DNA from: JBOHRE01 sp050732635
Lineage (GTDB): Bacteria > Gemmatimonadota > Gemmatimonadetes > Longimicrobiales > RSA9
Direction of reading: 5' to 3'
Assembly: GCA_050732635.1 (NCBI GenBank)
Contig: JBOHRE010000052.1
Location: 1 to 24,089, forward strand
Length of the DNA stretch: 24,089 bases
The notes under the pieces are model-generated. The model saw only the letters and a program-made list of their open reading frames with translations. It was not told the DNA's origin and did no database searches. Numbering within the stretch: the first letter of the stretch is position 1; every line of letters begins with the position of its first letter. Position numbers and translations under genes: made by a program. Positions 1 to 6,563 of the stretch are shown one piece after another.

Positions 1-1
1 C

Positions 2-1120
2 GCCCGCTCCGAGCTGGACGCGGCAGAGGCCGCGCTGCCGCCGCGTCCGCTACTCCTGGCCGGGGACGTGACGCCGGAGGCGCTGGTGCGGCTCATGGCA
101 TCCACCGGCGGCAGCATCGCGCTGCTCGCGCCGGAGGCTGACGCGCTCGAGCTGGCCGACGGGCGGTACTCCGACTCCGCGCGCGTGGACGAGCTGCTGC
201 GCGCGTGGTCGGGGGAGTCGATCCGCGTGGACCGGATCGGGCGGGAGCCGCTGCAGGTTGTGCGGCCGGCGCTCACGCTCGGGCTGACGGTCCAGCCGGC
301 CGCGCTGGACGCGCTCCGGCACGCCGACGTGCACCGGGGACGCGGGCTCTGGGGGCGCGTGCTCTGGTGCGCGCCACCGCACGGGCTCGGCTCGCGACTC
401 ACGGGCACGGCCGTGCCGTCGCACGACCTGGACGCGGCCGAGCGCTACACGCGCGTCGTCCGGACGCTGGCCGATGCCGGGTGGGCCGCGACGGAGCCCC
501 AGACGCTGGCACTCTCGCCGGACGCGCTGGCGCTGATCCACACATACGAGGCCGAGGTGGAGCGGCAGCTGGGCGACGGCGGGCGGCTCGCTGCGACCCG
601 CGACCACGCCGGCAAGGTCGTCGGGCAGGCCGGGCGACTCGCGGCGCTGCTCGAGCTGGCGGCACGCGCGGAGGATGGCCGGCCGCTGTGGTCGGCGCCG
701 GTCGGGCAGTGGGCGGTGGACGGCGGGGTGCGGCTCGCGCGGGCGCTCACCACTCATGCGGTCCATGTCCTGGCCCCAGTCGTGGACGACGAGATGGCGG
801 ACCAGCGGTACCTGCTCCGCCGGATCCGGGAGATCAGCAAGGACGGTGCGGAGATCACCGTCCGCGACGTGCATCGGGGGACCGCCGACCGGGTGTCGAT
901 CGCGGAGGCGGAGAACCCCCGGCAGCGGCTCGCGGAGCTGCTGGACGGGCTCGTGAAGGCCGGGTGCATCCGGCTGCTGCCGGTCGAGCGGCCGGGGCCA
1001 GGCCGCACGCCGTCGCCGATCGTCGAGCTGCACCCGTCGCTGCGGATGCCCAGAGCATGCGCCCCCCCAGGCACCGATACTGTCAGTATCGTCAGGGCTG
1101 AGCAGGAGGTGACGCTGTGA
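2..1120 (+). CDS. DUF3987 domain protein, C-terminal part (cut by window start)
   Basis: The reading frame is open from base 2, so the real start lies upstream; the GTG at 68 is internal. About 372 residues are visible. The stretch with TPEALVRLMASTGG, the ALTLGLTVQP segment and the following GRGLWGRVLW segment are typical of DUF3987 (YfjI-like) proteins. These are large primase/helicase-associated proteins of phages, satellites and integrative elements. The part seen would be the end of the NTPase-like core plus a C-terminal helical region with a possible winged-helix fold (QRLAELLDGLVKAGCIRLLP). The stop overlaps the next start by four bases (GTGA), which indicates translational coupling. 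Immediately downstream are a zinc-ribbon protein and a CHC2 primase fragment, supporting a role in element replication. Family assignment is from recognition of the motifs; the exact biochemical role of DUF3987 is not established. Confidence 0.8.
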   Translation, partial: ARSELDAAEAALPPRPLLLAGDVTPEALVRLMASTGGSIALLAPEADALELADGRYSDSARVDELLRAWSGESIRVDRIGREPLQVVRPALTLGLTVQPAALDALRHADVHRGRGLWGRVLWCAPPHGLGSRLTGTAVPSHDLDAAERYTRVVRTLADAGWAATEPQTLALSPDALALIHTYEAEVERQLGDGGRLAATRDHAGKVVGQAGRLAALLELAARAEDGRPLWSAPVGQWAVDGGVRLARALTTHAVHVLAPVVDDEMADQRYLLRRIREISKDGAEITVRDVHRGTADRVSIAEAENPRQRLAELLDGLVKAGCIRLLPVERPGPGRTPSPIVELHPSLRMPRACAPPGTDTVSIVRAEQEVTL

Positions 1121-1554
1121 CCGCCGCCGCCGTGCTCCACCGACTGCACGACGCGGGAGTAGAGGTCGTGTTCGAGGCGCCGGACCAGATCCGCCTACGG
1201 GGTCCGCTCACTGACGAGCTGATCCGGCTGGCCAGGGCCGCCAAGCCCGAGCTACTGGCGCTGGTCCGCCCCCGGGTCCAGGTCCACGCCTGCACCGGCT
1301 GCGGACGGTTCCACTTCGCTGAGCCGGCCCCGGTGTGTTTCTGGTGCCGTCCCCGGAAATACCCTGACAATAATGACAGAAATGCGACGGCAGACACGAC
1401 CCCCGCCGGTTCTGTCAGTTCTGTCAGGGTATTTCCTGAGCCGCAAGAAAAACGCACGTGCCCGTCCTGCGGCGGTGGGATGCACCAAACGGACGAGCCG
1501 GGCAGCGAGTGTTTCAGCTGCCGGCGGGTGCCGGACCGGGAAGGCGGGTCATGA
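1117..1554 (+). CDS. TubC-N-like / double zinc-ribbon protein
   Basis: 145 residues, GTG start, preceded by a strong AGGAGGTG site at 1103-1110 that lies inside the upstream gene. Residues 1-50 (start MTAAAVLHRLHDAGVEV, then LTDELIRLARAAKPELLALV) resemble the TubC N-terminal docking-domain-like segment common in small proteins next to primase genes of mobile elements. Two four-cysteine modules follow: C59/C62 with C74/C77, and C115/C118 with C132/C135, presumably two zinc ribbons. The linker between them, residues 80-107, is encoded entirely by a long inverted repeat (see 1355-1436). The gene overlaps both neighbours by four bases and so belongs to the DUF3987-CHC2 operon. A DNA- or protein-binding accessory role in replication is inferred; nothing shows a catalytic function. 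Confidence 0.7.
   Translation: MTAAAVLHRLHDAGVEVVFEAPDQIRLRGPLTDELIRLARAAKPELLALVRPRVQVHACTGCGRFHFAEPAPVCFWCRPRKYPDNNDRNATADTTPAGSVSSVRVFPEPQEKRTCPSCGGGMHQTDEPGSECFSCRRVPDREGGS
1355..1436. repeat. 27-bp inverted repeat inside a coding sequence
   Basis: Left arm 1355-1381 and right arm 1410-1436 are reverse complements over 15 outer and 8 inner bases, with 4 central mismatching bases per arm; the loop is 28 nt (1382-1409). The outer arm reads GGAAATACCCTGACA. It lies between the two zinc ribbons of the 1117-1554 gene without breaking the frame. It encodes RKYPDNNDR on the sense strand, and the opposite strand of the other arm encodes RKYPDRTDR. Confidence 0.9.
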
Positions 1555-1985
1555 GCCCGCCGCTGTCGCAGCACCTGGCGCTGGAGGTGGCCGCGGTCCG
1601 GCACCGTGGCCGGCCCCTGGATCCCGGCGCCCCCGTGCCCGGCTGCGGCTGCGCGCGCTGCACCGGCATCCCCGCGTCCGAGGTTCGACGTCGGCCACGC
1701 CGCCGAGCGCGTCGCGACCTGCGCCCCGCACTGGACGTGGACGCGGCCCGCGCTGCCCCGATCCTCGAAGTAGCTGCCATGCTCGGCATCGAACACCGGC
1801 ACGGCTGGGCGCTGTGCCCGTTCCACGACGATCGCGACCCGAGCTTGCACCTGAACGCGACGAAGAATCGCGCGTTCTGCAATCCCTGCGGCCGGTCGTG
1901 GGATCCGATCAGCCTGCTGATGGCGCTGCGCGGCTGCGGGTTCGTCGACGCCGTCCGCGAGCTCGCAGCCGGGAGCGGAGGGTAA
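1551..1985 (+). CDS. CHC2-type zinc-finger protein (primase zinc-binding domain)
   Basis: 144 residues from the ATG at 1551, which overlaps the upstream stop (ATGA); this start fits the operon better than the upstream in-frame ATG at 1458. Residues 80-125 hold the CHC2 signature: C89-P-x-H92 followed by C110-x-x-C113, with DDRDPSLHL between them and DPISLLM after. This is the DNA-binding zinc finger found at the N-terminus of DnaG-type primases. No TOPRIM catalytic domain follows, so this is a stand-alone zinc-binding module that probably works with the DUF3987 protein. A second Cys cluster (C32, C34, C37) occurs near residue 35. Acting in replication initiation of the element is an inference from family and neighbourhood. 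Confidence 0.8.
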   Translation: MSPPLSQHLALEVAAVRHRGRPLDPGAPVPGCGCARCTGIPASEVRRRPRRRARRDLRPALDVDAARAAPILEVAAMLGIEHRHGWALCPFHDDRDPSLHLNATKNRAFCNPCGRSWDPISLLMALRGCGFVDAVRELAAGSGG

Positions 1986-2049
1986 GCGTGCGGTCCTCCA
2001 ATTCGAGCGACGACCTCAGCGCTGTTCGGGACGCGGAGGGCCTGGGGCG

Positions 2050-2433
2050 ATGAACCTGCACGATCGCCTCCGCGCGCTCGTCGAGGTCCTACCCGAGGGC
2101 GCGACCGTGAACCTCTCGAGGGCCGACCTGCTCGCGCTGCTCGATGGGGATGGCGAGGCCCAGGGCGTGGCCGCGCCGGCGGACTACACGGTGGAGGACA
2201 TCGCGGCAAGGTTCGACCGCTCGCCGAACACGGTTCGGGAGTGGATCCGCCGCGGCGAACTCGAGGCGTACCCGTTCGGCCGAGAGTACCGCATCACGCC
2301 CGCGGCGCTCGAGCAGTTCGTCCAGGCGAAGCGGGAATCTGGCCAGCAACGCGCGAGCCGCCCGCCCTCGACTCGCTCGAGCTCGGTGGCTGACCTGGGC
2401 AGCTGGCGCGATGAGCTGCGGAGCACCGGCTGA
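2050..2433 (+). CDS. Excisionase/MerR-type helix-turn-helix protein
   Basis: 127 residues from the ATG at 2050. Residues 46-92 form a typical HTH_17/excisionase domain: YTVEDIAARF, then SPNTVREWIRRGEL, then a wing-like FGREYRITPAALEQF. Residues 1-40 are helical and may mediate dimerisation. The C-terminus is Ser/Arg rich and probably disordered. Such proteins act as recombination directionality factors or as transcription activators of the AlpA type in satellites and prophages. It sits between the primase block and the packaging-side genes rather than beside the integrase, so a regulatory role is as likely as excision. The family call is firm; the precise role is inferred. Confidence 0.75.
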   Translation: MNLHDRLRALVEVLPEGATVNLSRADLLALLDGDGEAQGVAAPADYTVEDIAARFDRSPNTVREWIRRGELEAYPFGREYRITPAALEQFVQAKRESGQQRASRPPSTRSSSVADLGSWRDELRSTG

Positions 2434-2502
2434 GCGGCTGACGGGAACGCACATTCTGATAAGGAAACCGCGGGCATTCGAGCCCGGAAAGGCAGGGATC
2501 AA

Positions 2503-3612
2503 ATGAGCCTCACGAGCGGGCTGCTGGCGCTGGTCAGTGGCGGGCTGCAGGGCCAGCAGGAAGGAGCCGAGCGGGCGCGGCGTGCGGAGCAGGAGGAGGC
2601 CGAGCGGAAGCGGCGCGAGGAGCAGGACGAGATCCAGCGGCTGCTCGCACAGCTCCAGATCCTGCAGACGCCGGGTGTGTCCATGCCCGGCACCGAGATA
2701 CCCGCGCCGCTCGAGGCCCCGCCGGGTGGCATCGGCCTGGCCGGTCGGCCGGACGCCGCCGCGCCGCAGGAGAGCGGTGGCGTGCCGACCGACATCACCC
2801 AGCTCGCGCGCCATGCTGTCGAGACCGGCAATGCAGTGGCGAGCGGCGCGACGGCCGAGCAGCCCGCGCCGGCCGAGCTGCCCAACCCGTTCGGCGGGCC
2901 GCCGATCCGCTACACGCCGCAGCCGTCGACGTACGAGCTCGACGCGCGCGAGCAGGAGCGCATGGAAAGTCAGCAGCACGCCGCCTGGGAGGAGCTGACG
3001 CGCCGCAGTCCCGATGCGTACCCACACTTTGTCCCGGGCTTCGACTTCGCGGCCGAGCTCCGGGACGTCCTACAGAGCCGCCGCACGGAAGCGGCAGATG
3101 CGGCGAGATTCAATCGCGGCCGCGCGGCCGACGCGACCGATCGCGCACGTGAACAGCGTGTCCAGCGCGCGCGCACCCGGCTGGTCAACATGCTCGCGGC
3201 GGGCACGACGCTCGAGCGGGCACTCGCCGCCCTCGACACGGACCCCGAACTGCGCGGCCTGGTCGGATTCGATGAGGCGAAGTCGCTTGCGCGCGAGGCT
3301 GCGAAGCCCCAGTTGCAGGACGTGAAGTGGGAGGAACGCCGGAGCGGCTGGGAGCAGAAGCTCGGCGCGCCGAGGACGCAGCTCGAGCAGGACATCCTGG
3401 ACGCGCTCGCGGACGGCGAGAACAAGGAGGAGATCCTGGACGAGCTGCGCGCGCTTCCGACCCAGGAGATGGTGGAGTCGGGGTACGTGCCGGCGCTGCC
3501 GGATGGTCGCCCTCGGATCACCGAAGCGGCCAAGGCGGCGCTGGTGCGCGATGTCGAGCGCTATTTCGTTCTCGGATTCAGCGGCAGGACTGCCGCTGAC
3601 CACCCCAGGTGA
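2503..3612 (+). CDS. Hypothetical phage-type protein with N-terminal coiled coil
   Basis: 369 residues, ATG at 2503 with a GGCAGGGA site upstream. I do not recognise a family. Residues 15-55 are a highly charged heptad-like helix (QEEAERKRREEQDEIQRLL), followed by a Pro/Gly/Ala-rich linker to about residue 130 and then a long, mainly alpha-helical region with many Arg, Glu and Ala. A start like MSLTSGLLALVSGGLQG, followed by a Gln/Glu-rich helix, is seen in many uncharacterised phage proteins encoded near virion or packaging genes. The stop overlaps the next GTG start (GTGA). It precedes TerS by one gene, so a role in packaging or a virion-associated function is possible but not shown. Confidence 0.6.
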   Translation: MSLTSGLLALVSGGLQGQQEGAERARRAEQEEAERKRREEQDEIQRLLAQLQILQTPGVSMPGTEIPAPLEAPPGGIGLAGRPDAAAPQESGGVPTDITQLARHAVETGNAVASGATAEQPAPAELPNPFGGPPIRYTPQPSTYELDAREQERMESQQHAAWEELTRRSPDAYPHFVPGFDFAAELRDVLQSRRTEAADAARFNRGRAADATDRAREQRVQRARTRLVNMLAAGTTLERALAALDTDPELRGLVGFDEAKSLAREAAKPQLQDVKWEERRSGWEQKLGAPRTQLEQDILDALADGENKEEILDELRALPTQEMVESGYVPALPDGRPRITEAAKAALVRDVERYFVLGFSGRTAADHPR

Positions 3613-3944
3613 GCGTGGCAGCGCTGATACACCTTCCGCTCGCTGTTCGTCGTCCGGCGGAGGCCTGGCGCGAGGGCCGTCTGGTGTGTGCCCGGTGCCG
3701 GCAGGACCTTCCGGTGGCGACGTCGAGCGCGGCCGCGGCATGGTGCCGGGCGATCGCGAGCGATGGCGGCTCGCTCGAGCTCGTGGTCATGGCTGCACGC
3801 CGCGAACTTGGCCGCTGGGACAAGTACGCGAGCCCGGTGTTGCACGTCCTGCCGCTTACCGGAGCTGAGAGCGGTTCACAGGACCCGCGACGACTCTTCG
3901 CCGAGCTGGGGCTGTTCTTTCCATGCACAGTCTGCGGGAGCTGA
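3609..3944 (+). CDS. Hypothetical protein with N- and C-terminal CxxC pairs
   Basis: 111 residues. The GTG start overlaps the previous stop by four bases and the gene ends 3 bp before TerS, so it is part of the same transcription unit. One CxxC pair is near the start (C27/C30) and another at the very end (C106/C109); together they could bind one zinc across the ends of the chain. The part between is Ala/Arg rich and probably helical. I recognise no family. The tight packing and the third-position G/C preference support a real gene. Confidence 0.55.
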   Translation: MSVAALIHLPLAVRRPAEAWREGRLVCARCRQDLPVATSSAAAAWCRAIASDGGSLELVVMAARRELGRWDKYASPVLHVLPLTGAESGSQDPRRLFAELGLFFPCTVCGS

Positions 3945-3947
3945 GCA

Positions 3948-4751
3948 GTGCCTCCGGCGAAAGCGCAGAACCACGCAGCGAAAGGCGCGCGGACGTCGAG
4001 GAAACCGCGGAGCTCCGCGCGTGCTCGAGCGCCGAAGCGTACCGAGTGCGCCGCGGCTCCGACCATTCCCGGCGATCAGCTCACGCCGAAGCAGGCTGCC
4101 TTCGTGCGCGAGTATCTGGTGGACCTGAACGCGACGGCCGCCTATAAGCGGGCCGGCTACCGCGCGTCAGGCAACGCAGCGGAGGTGAACGCGAGCCGGC
4201 TGCTCAGGAATGCTAAGGTTGCTGCCGCCGTGGGCGCGGCAATCGAGCTGCGCGCGGAGCGCGTAGAGCTGACGGCCGCGGAGGTGCTCGACGAGCTGCG
4301 CGCGATCGGGTTCGACAAGGCCGAGGCCACCCACAACCGACTCTCCGCGCTGAAGCTGCTGGGGCAGCACCTCCGGCTATTCACAGAGTGGCACGCGCAC
4401 ACGCACGACGGCGAGATCATGTACGGCGTCGTCGAGCTGCCCGCCGAGACCGAGGGGGAAGAGAGCCGGCCGCCGGAGGAAATGCTCGAGCGGTTGCGGG
4501 CGCCGGAGCTCGCGCAGAGCGGCGTCGCCGGTCTCGCGGTGCACGTGGATGGAGGGCCGCCCTTGCCGTCACGACACAACGGCGATGGAGAGGCAGGGGC
4601 TCCGAAGCGTGGGAAGGAGATAGTAGCGGAGGCACGGGCGCGGGTCCGGGCGAAGCAGAGGCGAACCGTCCCCCTTCGGGACCTGGTTGAGCTTCCCGAC
4701 GAGACTGAGGGTGAGGAGGGCCACCCGGCAGATGTCGTAACGAACGATTAG
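3948..4751 (+). CDS. Phage terminase small subunit (Terminase_2 type)
   Basis: 267 residues, GTG start 3 bp after the previous stop, with CGGGAG upstream. Residues 45-145 hold the conserved core: LTPKQAAFVREYLVDLNATA, then YKRAGY, ASRLLRNAKVAAAV and the helical LTAAEVLDELRAIG / RLSALKLLGQHL stretch. TerS recognises the packaging site and presents DNA to the large subunit. The protein is longer than a minimal TerS; the extra C-terminal 110 residues are low-complexity. The phrase VELP(A/D)ETEGEE occurs twice there (about 162-172 and 247-257). No terL follows, so the protein would depend on a helper phage's large terminase or is a relic. The C-terminal 25 residues recur at 5532-5627. Confidence 0.85.
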   Translation: MPPAKAQNHAAKGARTSRKPRSSARARAPKRTECAAAPTIPGDQLTPKQAAFVREYLVDLNATAAYKRAGYRASGNAAEVNASRLLRNAKVAAAVGAAIELRAERVELTAAEVLDELRAIGFDKAEATHNRLSALKLLGQHLRLFTEWHAHTHDGEIMYGVVELPAETEGEESRPPEEMLERLRAPELAQSGVAGLAVHVDGGPPLPSRHNGDGEAGAPKRGKEIVAEARARVRAKQRRTVPLRDLVELPDETEGEEGHPADVVTND

Positions 4752-4785
4752 ATTGCTGATGTGGGTGATAGCCCGAGGAGGTCAT

Positions 4786-4983
4786 ATGACACTGTTCGAT
4801 CGCATCCGGCAGTCTCTCGCTACCGGCACGCCAGCTCGGACGTCCCGTTCGGCGAAGCCCACCGCACCATCGAGGACTCCGGAGCCGCATCCGGGGGACA
4901 TGTTCCCGGATCCCGATTTCGCCCAGCCGATGACTCCGGAACTCGAAGCACGGGTCCGCGAGATCCTCCGCCGCACCCGCTAA
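4786..4983 (+). CDS. Small hypothetical protein
   Basis: 65 residues from the ATG at 4786, chosen over the in-frame ATG at 4753 because a perfect GAGGAGGT ribosome-binding site lies 5-6 bases before it. The N-terminus MTLFDRIRQSLA and the C-terminus MTPELEARVREILRRTR look helical, joined by a Pro/Ser/Thr-rich linker. I recognise no family. It follows TerS by 34 bp and is the last intact + strand gene of the block. Confidence 0.55.
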   Translation: MTLFDRIRQSLATGTPARTSRSAKPTAPSRTPEPHPGDMFPDPDFAQPMTPELEARVREILRRTR

Positions 4984-5177
4984 GACCACCCGCACGTCGC
5001 CGGTCTCGCGGTGGGCTCCCATGCCCCGGCTGCCTGAGTTCGCCGCGGCGAAGTAAGGGGATCGGGCGGCGTCCGCCGCATATGAGAACCCGCTTACACA
5101 TCCGTGGGGCTTTTCCATTCCGCGCAGCGCCGCTAGTTGTCAGCAACCCGAGATCCACCTGCGGGGCTAGCGCGTAG
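4984..5177. other. Intergenic stretch without a recognisable gene
   Basis: About 190 bp. The only structure seen is a short G/C hairpin (GCGGCG-TC-CGCCGC, near 5065-5078) without a following T run. The - strand frame of the integrase remnant stays open through here without recognisable sequence. Confidence 0.5.
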
Positions 5178-5283
5178 GGCACGTGCAGCAGCCCCGCCGC
5201 TTTCTGCTTCGCCTTCTCGCCCCGCCGATCGTACCGCTGAGTGGTGGATACGGTCGCATGCCCGGCGAGGCCCTGCACGCTCG
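5178..5283 (-). pseudogene. Tyrosine integrase C-terminal remnant
   Basis: The - strand encodes QGLAGHATVSTTQRYDRRGE followed by KAKQKAAGLLHVP, matching the C-terminus of the intact integrase at 6564-7565 (QGLAGHANVTTTQRYDRRGE then KAKKKAAELLHVP). At the DNA level 5178-5283 aligns without gaps to 6604-6709; my hand count gives about 93 of 106 identical bases. The box-II histidine and the tyrosine nucleophile are present, but everything upstream is missing: homology stops sharply at base 5283, where an unrelated + strand phage fragment begins. This is the tail of a second, diverged integrase gene. Confidence 0.85.
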
Positions 5284-5530
5284 TGTGCGCGGCGTCCTGC
5301 GCCGGAACTTCACCTCGGCTGGTGATCTCCCGAAGCCGGTATTCGAGCGCAAGATCAAACGCGATGGCTGGATCTCCTCGCAGCTCCGGCAGGTCGCGTT
5401 CACCCGCCGCGACTTCGAGCAGGCCGCGCGCAAGGCGTATGGGTCACGGACGCTCAGTCCGGCGCAGGCGCGGGCAGTCAATGCTGTCCTAAACGGCGAG
5501 GCCGCGGCCGAGACGGTCCCCGAGTTGCTC
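5284..5530 (+). pseudogene. Fragment of a phage gene (possibly virion protein)
   Basis: This + strand frame has strong G/C third-position bias and encodes a helical segment containing NFTSAGDLPKPVFERKIKRD and TRRDFEQAARKAYG, then LSPAQARAVNAVLNGEAA. It has no start codon of its own and begins exactly where the integrase homology ends. The sense of the sequence resembles internal parts of large phage virion proteins as I remember them, but I cannot name a family with confidence. It loses its frame around 5531, where a second coding fragment in another frame takes over. I read it as an internal gene fragment left by recombination. Confidence 0.5.
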
Positions 5531-5531
5531 C

Positions 5532-5627
5532 GTGGGGCGCGCCCGTATCCGCGCGAAGCGCAAGCACGCCGTGCCGCTCGAGGAACTCATCGAGTTGCCG
5601 GACGAGACGGACGGCAGGGTGAGCTGA
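5532..5627 (+). pseudogene. TerS-like C-terminal tail remnant
   Basis: In this frame the + strand encodes RARIRAKRKHAVPLEELIEL followed by PDETDGRVS and a stop. It parallels the end of the terminase small subunit at 3948-4751 (ARVRAKQRRTVPLRDLVEL followed by PDETEGEE). The frame is closed upstream by a TAA at 5490-5492, and the preceding phage fragment is in a different frame. It is therefore the orphan tail of a second TerS-like gene, or the tail of a gene that has since been frameshifted. Confidence 0.55.
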
Positions 5628-5679
5628 TGCTCGCCGCGGATTTTCGCGCTTGGCTGACGGGATCCTGTAGAGTCGGACC

Positions 5680-6078
5680 TCAGGCCTCGACCTCCTGCTC
5701 CTCCGGTGTCTCGGACTCGTCGAGATCCTCGCGCAGGCTGCCGTTCCCACGCGGCGAGCCGAGCATCACCAGCTCGCGGACGGTGATCTCCGCAGTCGGA
5801 ATCGTGACGCCGTTGCGCTCGTAGCTGTCGTACTCCATGCGGCCCTCGACATAGAGCCGGTCACCCTTGCGCACGTGTTCTTCCGCCACCTGGGCCAGCC
5901 GATCCCACAGCGTCAGCCGGTGCCACTCGGTCCGCTCCTCGACCTTGCCGTTGCGCGGTACGCGTCGGCTCGTCGCCAGCGAAAGGTGCGCGACCCGGAT
6001 CCCACCGCCGGTCGTCTGCACGTCGGGGTCCCGACCGACGTTTCCCACCAAAATGATCTTGTTGATCGAGCGACTCAT
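5680..6078 (-). CDS. ssb: Single-stranded DNA-binding protein
   Basis: 132 residues from the ATG at 6078, preceded on the - strand by GTGGAGG. The start MSRSINKIILVGNVGRDPDV is the classic SSB OB-fold opening, followed by EERTEWHRLTLWDRLAQVAE and KGDRLYVEGRMEYDSYERNG. SSB coats single-stranded DNA during replication and recombination. The frame extends upstream to 6219, but that part is not SSB-like. The C-terminus is strongly acidic and ends EEQEVEA, without the usual DDIPF-type tip that recruits partner proteins. This suggests an element-specific SSB with altered partner recruitment. It is the only replication gene on the - strand side of the element. Confidence 0.9.
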   Translation of the reverse strand: MSRSINKIILVGNVGRDPDVQTTGGGIRVAHLSLATSRRVPRNGKVEERTEWHRLTLWDRLAQVAEEHVRKGDRLYVEGRMEYDSYERNGVTIPTAEITVRELVMLGSPRGNGSLREDLDESETPEEQEVEA

Positions 6079-6172
6079 GCGAGCCTCCACGTTGAGAGTT
6101 GGCACCAGGCGTAGCAATGACGTCCAGGCGATCCGGAGCTGTGCCGAACCTCGGCGAGAGCCGGCTTCGGCT

Positions 6173-6523
6173 TCACGGTCTCCGCGCTCCGGAGAGGCAG
6201 TCGGCGCACCGCAGCGCACGACCTCGAGGGCGGAATCGGCGGCCGCAGTTGCGACAGAGCTTGTCGGCCTGGCGCTTCGCCTCGAGCTCGGCGGCGCGGC
6301 GCTCGCGGCACGCTGGACAGTATACGGCTGCTGTGCCCTGGCGATCGAAATAGCTCGAGCAGTCCCGGCACTTCCATCCGATCCGCCGCTGAACCGCTCG
6401 CTGCATCTGGCTGAGGCGGCGCCAGCCGCGGCGGTCGAGCAGGTGGTGTGCGGCCGGCTCGGGTACAGCCCATCCCTGGTGCATCCGGCGCAGCGCGCTC
6501 TCGACAGCTCGCTCGTAGTCCAT
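6173..6523 (-). CDS. Double zinc-ribbon protein
   Basis: 116 residues from the ATG at 6523, which has a GGGAGG site 5 bases upstream. The same frame is open far upstream across the integrase gene, but that part is an antisense-type shadow. Two zinc modules are visible: C52/C55 with C69/C72, and C90/C93 with C106/C109, connected by a basic helix (RRAAELEAKRQADKL). Residues 1-48 form a helical domain with MDYERAVESALRRMHQGW. I do not recognise a named family. Its place between integrase and SSB suggests a DNA-binding role in recombination or replication of the element; this is inference. Confidence 0.65.
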   Translation of the reverse strand: MDYERAVESALRRMHQGWAVPEPAAHHLLDRRGWRRLSQMQRAVQRRIGWKCRDCSSYFDRQGTAAVYCPACRERRAAELEAKRQADKLCRNCGRRFRPRGRALRCADCLSGARRP

Positions 6524-6563
6524 GGTGCCTCCCGGAGTTCGGGGACTCGGTTGCTTATCAGAA

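Noticed and set aside
4820..5278. - strand ORF as a complete integrase-like gene
   Set aside because: Only its first 35 residues match integrase; the rest is antisense to the 65-residue gene and intergenic DNA.
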